Shown here piece after piece: positions 6,827-14,729 of a stretch of 19,766 bases of DNA. Origin of the DNA: CAVZRC01 sp052148775 (GTDB lineage Bacteria > Planctomycetota > Planctomycetia > Isosphaerales > Isosphaeraceae); assembly GCA_052148775.1 (NCBI GenBank), contig JBKQHM010000581.1:1-19766 (forward strand). The letters run 5' to 3'. Under the pieces are notes generated by a model, which worked only from the letters and a program-made list of their open reading frames with translations, was not told where the DNA came from and did not search any database. A program made the position numbers and the translations under genes. The stretch's first letter is position 1; every line of letters starts with the position of its first letter.

Positions 6827-7654
6827 GTGTCCGATCGAGCCCTTGGTACCATGGTGACTTACGGCTACTCGGAGGGAGACCTGGCCTCCGAGCTGGCGCT
6901 GGCGAAGCGGCTCGGGGTCGAGCTCCTGGAAATCCTACCGGATTGGGGCCGGTTTCCCGATCCCACGCACATTCGCCGGGGTGCTGCCGACCACGGGCTG
7001 TCGATCCATAGCGCCCATGGTTGCTGGGGCGGGCGGACCATTCGCGCCCGGAGAGTGGACCTGGGAGCAACGGACGCGATCGTCCGCCGGGAATCGGTCG
7101 ACGACTTGAAGCGGTGCGCCGACTGGCTCGACGAAGCGGGAGGCCACTGCCTGGTGGTCCATCCGGGGGGTTTGTCCGCGGCCGAGGACCGGGGGTCTCG
7201 ACGTGCGGCGCTGGCGCGGGGACTTCTCGAGCTGGCCGAGCACGCCGAGGGGCTCCGCGTCCGGATCTGCGTCGAGAACATGCCGCCGGGCGTCAACCCC
7301 GGCAGCCGGATGGCCGAGCTGGCCGAACTCCTGGCCGAACTAAATCATCCCAGGCTGAAACTGGCCCTCGATACCGGGCACGCCAACCTCAATGCCTCCG
7401 CCCACGAGGAGACTCTCGCGGCCGGCTCTCTGCTGGCGACGACCCACGTCCACGACAATAACGGACGGCAAGACTCCCACTTGCCCCCCGGCCACGGGAC
7501 GATCGACTGGCCCGCCTGGGGACACGCCCTCGATGCCATCGGCTATCGTGGCCCGATCATGCTGGAATGCATCCGACACCTCCGTCAGTATCCGGAGGAT
7601 TTCCGCCAAGAAGTCCTGAGAGGGGTCTGTGGCCTGGAGTCCGATCCCCCCTGA
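6827..7654 (+). CDS. Sugar phosphate isomerase/epimerase-like TIM-barrel protein
   Basis: From GTG 6827 the product has 275 residues, the normal size for the xylose-isomerase-like TIM-barrel (AP endonuclease 2) family. Such enzymes isomerise or epimerise sugars or related polyols using a divalent metal held at the barrel mouth. Candidate metal ligands are present: Glu150 in CVENMPPG, Asp182 and His185 in LALDTGHANL, His207 and His209 in TTHVHDNNG, and Glu247 in PIMLECIRHL. Other conserved blocks are EILPDWGRFPDP (35-46), IHSAHGCWGG (60-69) and LVVHPGGLS (109-117). There is no signal peptide, so it is cytoplasmic. It is divergent from the FabZ-like gene and lies 123 bases before the secreted amidohydrolase. 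The exact substrate is unknown, and no DNA-repair role is indicated. Confidence 0.88.
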   Translation: MSDRALGTMVTYGYSEGDLASELALAKRLGVELLEILPDWGRFPDPTHIRRGAADHGLSIHSAHGCWGGRTIRARRVDLGATDAIVRRESVDDLKRCADWLDEAGGHCLVVHPGGLSAAEDRGSRRAALARGLLELAEHAEGLRVRICVENMPPGVNPGSRMAELAELLAELNHPRLKLALDTGHANLNASAHEETLAAGSLLATTHVHDNNGRQDSHLPPGHGTIDWPAWGHALDAIGYRGPIMLECIRHLRQYPEDFRQEVLRGVCGLESDPP

Positions 7655-7665
7655 CGATCGTTTTT
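7642..7665 (+). terminator. Weak candidate intrinsic terminator
   Basis: CGATC (7642-7646) pairs with GATCG (7656-7660) and five T follow directly (7661-7665). The stem has only 5 bp and overlaps the stop codon of the TIM-barrel gene, so efficiency is doubtful. Confidence 0.2.
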
Positions 7666-7777
7666 GCCTCGACGCGGTCAGCAGCAACTCGACAAGGCCC
7701 CTTTCGGGCTGCAAGATATCGGGTGAGAACGACGGGTGGCCTCGATTGCATCCCCAACAGCCTACCCGGGTATCGCC

Positions 7778-9181
7778 ATGAAAGTGCTGCAAGCCTTCGT
7801 CCTCTTGATGCTGGTCGGCGGCGCGTCCGCACAGCAGCCGAAGTATGATCTCCTGTTACGCGGCGGCCACGTCATCGATCCTCGCAACAAGGTCGATGGC
7901 ATTCGCGACGTGGCCATCCGTAGCGACGCGCGTGGTCACGGTTGGATCGCCGCCGTGGCCGAGACGCTCAACCCGGCCGACGCACTGAAGACCGTGGACG
8001 TCGCAGGGCTCTATGTCACCCCGGGTCTCGTAGACATCCACGTCCACGTCTTCGCCGGGACGGGCGAGCGGCGATCCTACGCCGGCGACAACAGCGTCTA
8101 TCCGGATGGCTTCGCGATCCGATCGGGCGCGACGACCGTGGTCGACGCCGGCTGTGCCGGCTGGCGCAACTTCGAGGATTTCAAGAAGGGCATCATCGAT
8201 CGGTCGCGCACGCGCGTCCTGGCGTTCCTCAACATCGTCGGCCACGGGATGCGCGGCACGCGATACGAGCAGGACGTGAAGGACATGGACCCCAGGCCGG
8301 CGGCCGAGATGGCCCTGCGGCACAAGGGCCTGATCGTGGGCATCAAGACGGCCCACTTTTTGGGGCGGGATTACACGGGCGTCGAGCGGGCCATCGAGGC
8401 GGGCACCCTTGCCGACATCCCCGTGATGGTCGACTTCGGCCGCGCCTATCCGACCAAATCGCTCGAGGGCCTCCTGACGAAGAAACTCCGGCCGGGGGAC
8501 ATCTACACCCATGTTTACTCGGGCCTCCGGGGCGAACTCGACCCCTCGGGCCGGGCGAATCCCGCCCTGTTCGAGGGCCGCAAGCGCGGGGTGTTCTTCG
8601 ACGTCGGCCACGGCGGCGGCAGCTTCGTCTGGCGCATCGCCGTGCCCATCATCCAGGAGGGATTCCTGCCCGATTCCATCTCGACCGACCTGCACGCCAC
8701 CAGCCAGAACGCCAGCGTCAAGGACATGCTCAATGTCATGAGCAAGTTCCTGGCGCTGGGGATGTCGATGGATGAAGTGATCTTGCGATCGACCTGGAAC
8801 CCGGCCCGCGAGGTCAAGCAAGAGCAACTCGGTCACCTCTCCGTCGGGGCGACGGCGGATGTGGCCGTGCTGCGGCTGGAACGGGGCGATTTCGGCTTCA
8901 TCGACGTCTACGGCGCCCGGCTCCGCGGCCATGAGCGGCTGGCCTGCGAGATGACGATCCGGGACGGCAAGATCCTCTACGAGCTGAACGGACTGTCCCG
9001 ACCCGAATGGACCACGCTGCCCCGGAACTACAGGTCCACCGGCGATCGGCGATGGGATGGAACCCGGAGTTCCAACGGGCTCCCCGCTCTGCGGGACACC
9101 CAGGACGCCCAGCCCGCGGGCGCACCCGGTCCACGACGTGAGGAGCAAAAGGCCACAAATCCCACTGCGGTCAAGCCATGA
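7778..9181 (+). CDS. Secreted amidohydrolase/deacetylase-type metallohydrolase
   Basis: ATG 7778 gives 467 residues and opens with a typical Sec signal peptide, MKVLQAFVLLMLVGGASA, with likely cleavage before QQ (residue 19). An in-frame start at 7736 would spoil the signal. The amidohydrolase barrel shows HVH at 88-90 after TPGLVD, a candidate carboxylated Lys190 in IVGIKTAHF, His245 in RPGDIYTHVYSG, FFDVGHGGGSF at 273-283, and the catalytic Asp304 in SISTDLHATS. LGHLSVGATADVAVLRLERG closes the core. It belongs to the amidohydrolase subfamily typified by Enterococcus EF_0837, whose natural substrates are poorly defined. Residue 219 is Asp (MVDFG) where I recall a metal-binding His in related enzymes. 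The last 60 or so residues are a Pro/Gly/Arg-rich tail. A SelA-like gene, the usual partner of this family, lies two genes downstream. Confidence 0.9.
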   Translation: MKVLQAFVLLMLVGGASAQQPKYDLLLRGGHVIDPRNKVDGIRDVAIRSDARGHGWIAAVAETLNPADALKTVDVAGLYVTPGLVDIHVHVFAGTGERRSYAGDNSVYPDGFAIRSGATTVVDAGCAGWRNFEDFKKGIIDRSRTRVLAFLNIVGHGMRGTRYEQDVKDMDPRPAAEMALRHKGLIVGIKTAHFLGRDYTGVERAIEAGTLADIPVMVDFGRAYPTKSLEGLLTKKLRPGDIYTHVYSGLRGELDPSGRANPALFEGRKRGVFFDVGHGGGSFVWRIAVPIIQEGFLPDSISTDLHATSQNASVKDMLNVMSKFLALGMSMDEVILRSTWNPAREVKQEQLGHLSVGATADVAVLRLERGDFGFIDVYGARLRGHERLACEMTIRDGKILYELNGLSRPEWTTLPRNYRSTGDRRWDGTRSSNGLPALRDTQDAQPAGAPGPRREEQKATNPTAVKP

Positions 9182-9410
9182 ACCGCGGGATAATAGAGCG
9201 TCCCTTCGGGCTCCGAGATGATTTCCGGATATCGATAATGACCCCGACGGGAGTCGGTCAGGCTCGCCGGTCCGAGTGAGCCCCGGAACGCAGTCCGTTG
9301 AATCTCCAATAGATACATCCCTCGCATATCGAGCTGACGGGGTGGCTCGGGGATCGCTTCCGCGCCGAACGCGACGGTTGGATGCACCGCTGCCGAGGGG
9401 AGAATGTCCA

Positions 9411-12400
9411 ATGCCGAGCAATCCGGACCTGGTTTTCCTCATCCACGGCACATTCGCCCACCGGCACGAGGATTCCGAGCCTTCCGCGGATCAGTGCGCA
9501 TGGTGGCAGAAGAATAGTGGGTACGTCGAGCAGATGAACCGGCTGTTCGCCGGCCGCGCCGAGTGCTGGCCCGAGGACGTCTGCCGCGCGATGCCGTGGG
9601 CCAAGGCGTCGTTCTGGCGTCGCGTCGGCTCCTGGACGGTCGCCGGCCGGAAGCCGTTCGGCCGGATCAGGCCGAAGCACCGGCTCTCAAACAGGCTCCT
9701 GTTTGCCTGGCCGGGCCTGAACAGCGAATCGGAGCGTCGCAAGGCCGGCCGCCGCCTCCTGGAGGGACTCTTGGCCTTGGAGATCGACAATCGTCGCCGC
9801 ATGGACGCGGGCGAACCACCGCGGTCTTACCACCTGATCGGCCACAGCCACGGCGGCACGGTGATCTGGAACACGCTGCGGTTCGCCGAGGCTCGCGGGG
9901 TCGATCTCCCGAACTTGCGGAGCTGGACCAGCCTGGGCACGCCGTTCCCCACCTATCAGCCGATCCGATACCGCGGGCTCGTCGGCCTGTTGGGGCTGGC
10001 GACGATCGCGGTGGCCGGGTGGTGGGCACTGTACGGGACCGTCGCCCAGATCCCCCACCCCTTCAACTTCGGGCGGCTCTGGATGACGGTGCGTACGCTG
10101 CTCGACCCCAGTTCGCCTGCGAAACTCTTCCCTCCCAACGTGTCGCCGGTCACGTTCACGGTCCTCTGGGTCCTGCTGATCCTCGCCGGTTGGTTCGCGT
10201 TCGCCGTCATCACCGAACCTCTACGCTGGCTCGAATCTCGGCGGGAACGCCTCCAAGCGGCCTCCGCTTGGCGGCGATTCGGAGACCGCTGGCTGGGCCT
10301 CTTTTCTCCCATCGACGAAGCCATCGCCGGCGCGCAGAACACCGTGGGATTATACACTTCGAATCTCGTCCGCCTGCACTGGCCGGGCCTGCCCCCGATG
10401 AACCTGCTTCGAGCCCCTTTCTGGCTGGCGAATTGGGTCGTGGTTCCCCTGGCGAACTGGATCGCCCTGCCGCTGGCCGAGTGGATCATCAGCCTGGTCT
10501 TCCAGTTGAAATTCCAGGGCTCCGACCGCCTGGGTACTCGACTGGTCCTGGTCAGCCCGGAGCCCTTCTCCCGGGCCGAGTTCCCCGATGCGATCGCCCG
10601 CGGGCCGCTGCCCGAGCCCCTCGCGGCGCCCCTACACTCCCGGGTCGGCAACCGGATCGACTCGAAGATCCTCGCCTCCCGTCGGGCGTTCGCGGCCGAC
10701 GCGCGCGGCCCCCGCTCGCCGAACGAATTGCTCAAGTCTTATGCGACCGACGTCAAGGTCACTCACGAGCTGGTCCACAACTCCTACTGCGATGTCGATA
10801 TCCTCCGCCGCGCCACGGCCTATCACATCCTGCGGCACGATCCCGAGGCGGAGATCACGGCTTCCTTAATCGACGTTCGCGATTGGCTCGACGGCAATCC
10901 CTTGTCGCCCCCCGACCCCGGGAGCTATCTCCCCGCGCCGAAGCCGCCGAGCTCAACGCCGACATGGACCTACTTCCTACTCGGCGCGGCGTTCGTCCTG
11001 CTGTGTACCATCGGGTTCGGGGGCCTCCGGCATGACCTCGACGCGACCTACGTCGATCAGCTTGTCGATAGGATGACTGCAAAGGATGGGGCCGGGTCCG
11101 AGTTCAATCGCGAAGCATTCGAGCTGGTGAGACCCAAGGCGGAGCAAAGCCTCGTCGAGTCGATCGTCGACCGCGATTCGGGGCCGCGTCGTAAAGGCAT
11201 GGAGTTCCTTCACGAACTCGCCGAGGAACCCGGTCCAGGCGCCCCCGCCCGATTCTCCGATTCCGGCACGTTCTCGTCCGAGACACCCTACTCGGAAACG
11301 ATCGTCGACCTCGTCGATCTCGTCCTGAACAGCAACGTGGATCCTCGTGTTCAGATTGAAGGGGTCAAGACGCTCATCGCGATCTCAAGCCGCGCGCACG
11401 GTCTGGAGCGGGCCCTGGCCCATATCTACTGGAGGCTCGGCGTCAAGGGTGCCGGACCGATCCTTTCCGGAGCCGCCGACCGCGCGCCTCGGAAGGCGGC
11501 CGAGCTCGATGCCCAGGTCGCCAGAACCGCCGTGATGCTCGCCGCCCAGCTCTCCCCCCGGCCTCGATCCGAACTCGAGAAGATCCTGACTTCGCCGTCC
11601 CCTGCCGCGTGCATCCTCGCTACGGTACTCCTGGGCAAGATCGGCGATCCGGGATCCGTCTTGCCGCTCGGCGCGTCGATGGGGCGGCGAGACGCCAATA
11701 TCCGCTCCGCCGTCGTTCGGGCCCTGAGCCGGATCGATAGCCCTCTCACGCTCGAGGCGGTCACCCGTACGGCGACGGACAAAACGGAGGACATGAGCGT
11801 TCGCTTCGAAGCGATCACGGCCCTCTCGGATTTCCGCACGTCGGCCGCCGAACGGTCGAAGTCGGCCGTCGAGACGTTGAAGAAGATCTTGCACGAAGGC
11901 TCCTACGACTTGAGATCCCGGGCGATCGCGGCGCTGGGCAAGTTCGGCAAGGGTGCGTCGGCGGCGGTGCCGGACTTGCTCGCGATGATCCCACGGGCCG
12001 ACGACCATACGAGGGCCGTCGTGACCAAAGCCCTGGCCGACATCGGCGACAAGAGGGCCGTCAAGCCGCTGATCCGGGAGCTGAGCAACCGCCGCGCGGT
12101 GTTCGCTCCCATCACCGCGATTGAGGCCCTGGGGGCGTTCCACGATCGGGAGGCCGTCGGGCCGCTCATCAAGATCCTCACCGACAGCTCGCGCGATGAT
12201 CGCTGCCAGACTGAAGCCGCGCGGGCCCTCGCTGAGATTCGGGATCCATCGGCCGTAGGCCCACTCATCCAGATCCTGCGCAACCCGCACTCGTATCACC
12301 CTGCCATCGCGGACCCCCTGGCCGCGATCGGCAAACCGAGCGTGGGACCGCTGATCGAGATGCTGGACGACAGTGCTCCGTTCGTGAGCGATCGTGCGGT

Positions 12401-13265
12401 CAGGGCGCTCGCCAGGATCGGCAGGGACGCGTCGCCGGCCGTCGAAAGGTTGGTCGGAATGCTTAACTCCGAATCGAAGCGATGGCAGGCGGCGAGTGCC
12501 CTGGCCGAAATCGGCGACCCGAGGGCCGTCAAGCCCTTGATCAAACTGATGAAAGGCGAGAACCAGCATTGGAATCCGGGTGTGTTCCCTGACATCGCGA
12601 GATTCCGAGAGTCCGCCGCGGAGGCTGTTCCCCTCCTTGCCGAGTTCCTCGGCGATGAGACGCGAGAATGGTTCGAACGCTCGGCGGCGGCCGGCGCCCT
12701 GGGCGAAATCGGCGTCGCCGCGGCCGTCGAACCGCTGGAAAAAGCCCTGCACGTGAAGGATGTCAATGTGCGTTCCGATGCCGCGAAGGCCCTCGGCCGA
12801 CTTGGGAAGCTCGCCGTCTCGGCCGTCGATCCGCTCAATCGCATCCTGCGGTACGGAGTTTCGGAGACGCGCTCCGCGGCCGCTCAGGCCCTCGGTGCGA
12901 TCGGCCACCCCGACGCTTGTCCGCAATTGCGCGATGCCCTGGGCGACGAGATGCCTGTTGTCCGCGCCGAGGCGCACAAGGCCCTGGTCAGGATCGGTGA
13001 GCCCGCGCTCCCGATCCTTTTCAAAGCCATCGAGCACGGGAATGACGACGGCGATCTCACGACAGCAACGATCCTGGAGACGATTCACGAACCTTCGGAG
13101 GATCAGGTCGCCCGTTTGTTCAACCTGACCCTGAGCAGTCACGTGGAGGCGCGCCAGGTTGCACTCGACGCGCTCGCCCGGATCCTGCTCGCGAAAGTCC
13201 ATGACGCTCAACGGCGGCCCGACGGATCGGCGCCAGAAAAAACCCGACGGGACGCGGACCGATGA
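9411..13265 (+). CDS. Alpha/beta hydrolase with membrane segments and long C-terminal HEAT-repeat array
   Basis: ATG 9411 follows GAGGGGA (9395-9401) with a 9-base gap and gives 1284 residues. The N-terminal domain is a serine alpha/beta hydrolase: VFLIHGTFAH near residues 8-16 is the oxyanion-side HG motif, and YHLIGHSHGGTVIW carries the nucleophile elbow with Ser146. Hydrophobic segments follow at about 189-210, 247-267, 337-365 (Trp-rich, PLANWIALPLAEW, possibly re-entrant) and 519-541. From about 630 to 1265 there are roughly 14 HEAT/PBS-lyase-like repeats, for example ALADIGDKRAVKPLIREL and ALAEIGDPRAVKPLIKLM. The HEAT array is probably a protein-binding scaffold and the hydrolase may act on a lipid or ester, but neither is shown. 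There is no cleavable signal peptide. It sits between the amidohydrolase and the SelA-like gene, with gaps of over 200 bases on each side, so it may be its own unit. Confidence 0.9.
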   Translation: MPSNPDLVFLIHGTFAHRHEDSEPSADQCAWWQKNSGYVEQMNRLFAGRAECWPEDVCRAMPWAKASFWRRVGSWTVAGRKPFGRIRPKHRLSNRLLFAWPGLNSESERRKAGRRLLEGLLALEIDNRRRMDAGEPPRSYHLIGHSHGGTVIWNTLRFAEARGVDLPNLRSWTSLGTPFPTYQPIRYRGLVGLLGLATIAVAGWWALYGTVAQIPHPFNFGRLWMTVRTLLDPSSPAKLFPPNVSPVTFTVLWVLLILAGWFAFAVITEPLRWLESRRERLQAASAWRRFGDRWLGLFSPIDEAIAGAQNTVGLYTSNLVRLHWPGLPPMNLLRAPFWLANWVVVPLANWIALPLAEWIISLVFQLKFQGSDRLGTRLVLVSPEPFSRAEFPDAIARGPLPEPLAAPLHSRVGNRIDSKILASRRAFAADARGPRSPNELLKSYATDVKVTHELVHNSYCDVDILRRATAYHILRHDPEAEITASLIDVRDWLDGNPLSPPDPGSYLPAPKPPSSTPTWTYFLLGAAFVLLCTIGFGGLRHDLDATYVDQLVDRMTAKDGAGSEFNREAFELVRPKAEQSLVESIVDRDSGPRRKGMEFLHELAEEPGPGAPARFSDSGTFSSETPYSETIVDLVDLVLNSNVDPRVQIEGVKTLIAISSRAHGLERALAHIYWRLGVKGAGPILSGAADRAPRKAAELDAQVARTAVMLAAQLSPRPRSELEKILTSPSPAACILATVLLGKIGDPGSVLPLGASMGRRDANIRSAVVRALSRIDSPLTLEAVTRTATDKTEDMSVRFEAITALSDFRTSAAERSKSAVETLKKILHEGSYDLRSRAIAALGKFGKGASAAVPDLLAMIPRADDHTRAVVTKALADIGDKRAVKPLIRELSNRRAVFAPITAIEALGAFHDREAVGPLIKILTDSSRDDRCQTEAARALAEIRDPSAVGPLIQILRNPHSYHPAIADPLAAIGKPSVGPLIEMLDDSAPFVSDRAVRALARIGRDASPAVERLVGMLNSESKRWQAASALAEIGDPRAVKPLIKLMKGENQHWNPGVFPDIARFRESAAEAVPLLAEFLGDETREWFERSAAAGALGEIGVAAAVEPLEKALHVKDVNVRSDAAKALGRLGKLAVSAVDPLNRILRYGVSETRSAAAQALGAIGHPDACPQLRDALGDEMPVVRAEAHKALVRIGEPALPILFKAIEHGNDDGDLTTATILETIHEPSEDQVARLFNLTLSSHVEARQVALDALARILLAKVHDAQRRPDGSAPEKTRRDADR

Positions 13266-13369
13266 TCCTGTCGACCACCTGTCGCAGCCCGCTCGCCCAG
13301 GGAGTATGCGCGTCGACATCGCCCCACAAGGGACCTGTCCGCCAAACTTGCGATGGAGATCGCGGTGCC

Positions 13370-13398
13370 TTGGCCGTGACGCCGAAATGGGGTACGAT
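13370..13398 (+). promoter_or_regulatory. Weak sigma-70-like promoter candidate before the SelA-like gene
   Basis: TTGGCC (13370-13375) and TACGAT (13393-13398) are separated by exactly 17 bases and lie about 95 bases upstream of the start at 13492. Each hexamer deviates from consensus in two positions. In DNA this GC-rich such matches can occur by chance. Confidence 0.2.
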
Positions 13399-13491
13399 CC
13401 TCGGACAGCCCGGTCCACTACGCCGATGGGAACACTCCTGGGCCTGCATCGAGGCGAAGCCTACACCTTTGTTTACAGTCGGAGGCTGAAG

Positions 13492-14709
13492 ATGAGTCGA
13501 CTCGAGACCAAGCGTCGCAGCTTTCTCCGTACCCTGGCCGGCGCGTCGAGCCTGCCAATGCTGTTGCCGGCTGCTTCGGCCGTCGCCGCCGAGATCGAGC
13601 CCCCGACGGGCCGGGACGTGATCCAGGAGCTGGGCATCCGGTCTTTTATCAACGCGGCCGGGACGTTCACGGCCCTCACGGGCTCCCTGATGCGTCCCGA
13701 GGTGGTGGCGGCGATGCAAGTCGCTTCGCGCAAATATGTGAAGCTGGAAGACCTGCACATCGCGGTCGGCAACCGGATCGCCGAGCTGCTGCAATGCCCG
13801 GCGGCGCTGGTGACCTCCGGCTGTGCCTCGGCCCTGGCGCTGGGCACCGCGGCCTGCGTCGCCGGCAAGGACCCGAAACGCATCAGTCAATTGCCCGACA
13901 CGACCGGAATGAAGAACGAGGTCATCGTCCAGCGGACCCACCGCGTCAATTACGACCACGCCATCCGCAATTCGGGCGTCAAGATGATCGAGGTCACCAC
14001 CAGCGAGCAGTTGGAGAAGGCCATCAGCGACAAGACGGCGATGATGTTCTTCCTCAATTTCGCCGATCCGAAAGGGAAGGTCCATCACGAGGAGTTCGTC
14101 GCGATCGGCAAGAAGCACAACGTGCCGACGCTGATCGACGCCGCGGCGGACGTCCCGCCGGTCGAGAACCTCTGGAAGTACACCAGGATGGGCTTCGACC
14201 TGGTGGGCTTCTCCGGCGGCAAGGGCCTGCGCGGGCCGCAGTCGACGGGGCTCCTGCTGGGCCGTAAGGACCTGATCGAGGCGGCCCGGCTCAACAACAG
14301 CCCCAACGGCGACACCCTCTGCCGGACCAACAAGGTCAACAAGGAAGAGATCATCGGCATGCTGGTGGCCCTGGAAACCTACCTGAAGCTGGACCACGCC
14401 GCCGAGTGGAAAGAGTGGGAGGCCCGTTGCCGGCGTATCGCGGACGCATTGAAGGAATTCCCGGACATCAAGACCGAGGTGAGGGTCCCCGCGATCGCCA
14501 ACGCCGTGCCGCACCTGCATATCCGATGGGACACGCAGGCGCGCAAGATCGGCGTGTCGGAGATGGTCAAGAGGCTCCGGGAGGGCAAGCCGAGCATCGA
14601 GGTGGCCCCCGGATCGAGGAATCCGCTGGTCATCGGCGTCTGGATGATGGAGCCGGGCGACGACGAGATTGTCGGCCGTCGCATCCGCGCGATCCTCTCC
14701 GGGGCGTAG
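13492..14709 (+). CDS. SelA-like PLP-dependent enzyme with Tat-type leader
   Basis: ATG 13492 is preceded by GGAGG (13481-13485) at 6 bases, giving 405 residues. The N-terminus KRRSFLRTLAGASSLPMLLP resembles a twin-arginine signal, ending near AASAVAAE. The rest is a fold-type I PLP enzyme of the SelA-related family that includes D-glucosaminate-6-phosphate ammonia-lyase (DgaE): INAAGTFTALTGSLMRPEV at the start, VTSGCASALALGTAACVAG, Asp216 in LIDAAADVPPVEN (expected contact to the pyridine nitrogen), and Lys244 in FSGGKGLRGPQSTGLLLGR (expected Schiff-base lysine). It is not expected to make selenocysteinyl-tRNA. A beta-elimination or ammonia-lyase reaction on an amino-sugar acid is inferred from relatives. 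The RraA-like gene converges on it with only 20 bases between the stops, and the amidohydrolase is upstream beyond the HEAT protein. Confidence 0.9.
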   Translation: MSRLETKRRSFLRTLAGASSLPMLLPAASAVAAEIEPPTGRDVIQELGIRSFINAAGTFTALTGSLMRPEVVAAMQVASRKYVKLEDLHIAVGNRIAELLQCPAALVTSGCASALALGTAACVAGKDPKRISQLPDTTGMKNEVIVQRTHRVNYDHAIRNSGVKMIEVTTSEQLEKAISDKTAMMFFLNFADPKGKVHHEEFVAIGKKHNVPTLIDAAADVPPVENLWKYTRMGFDLVGFSGGKGLRGPQSTGLLLGRKDLIEAARLNNSPNGDTLCRTNKVNKEEIIGMLVALETYLKLDHAAEWKEWEARCRRIADALKEFPDIKTEVRVPAIANAVPHLHIRWDTQARKIGVSEMVKRLREGKPSIEVAPGSRNPLVIGVWMMEPGDDEIVGRRIRAILSGA

Positions 14710-14729
14710 AATCGTCCGGCGAGGCCCGC

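Noticed and set aside
9244..9257. Hairpin CCGAC/GTCGG after the amidohydrolase as a terminator
   Set aside because: The stem is only 5 bp, there is no T-run, and such stems are expected by chance in GC-rich DNA.
7856..9451. Minus-strand open frame of 531 codons opposite the amidohydrolase
   Set aside because: The plus strand carries a clear signal peptide and catalytic motifs; the antisense frame has none.
9563..11035. Second plus-strand frame of 490 codons inside the hydrolase-HEAT gene
   Set aside because: It is Arg/Pro-rich and without motifs; the overlapping frame encodes the hydrolase and membrane segments.
1686..13265. Idea that Uma2 plus the HEAT-repeat hydrolase form a phage-defence island
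   Set aside because: They lie more than 7 kb apart with unrelated housekeeping and metabolic genes between, and there is no methyltransferase, helicase, reverse transcriptase, nucleotide cyclase or other defence marker.
11385..13418. Minus-strand open frame of 677 codons opposite the HEAT-repeat region
   Set aside because: It has a repetitive Arg/Asp/Gly composition mirroring the HEAT repeats on the other strand and no family motif; a shadow frame.
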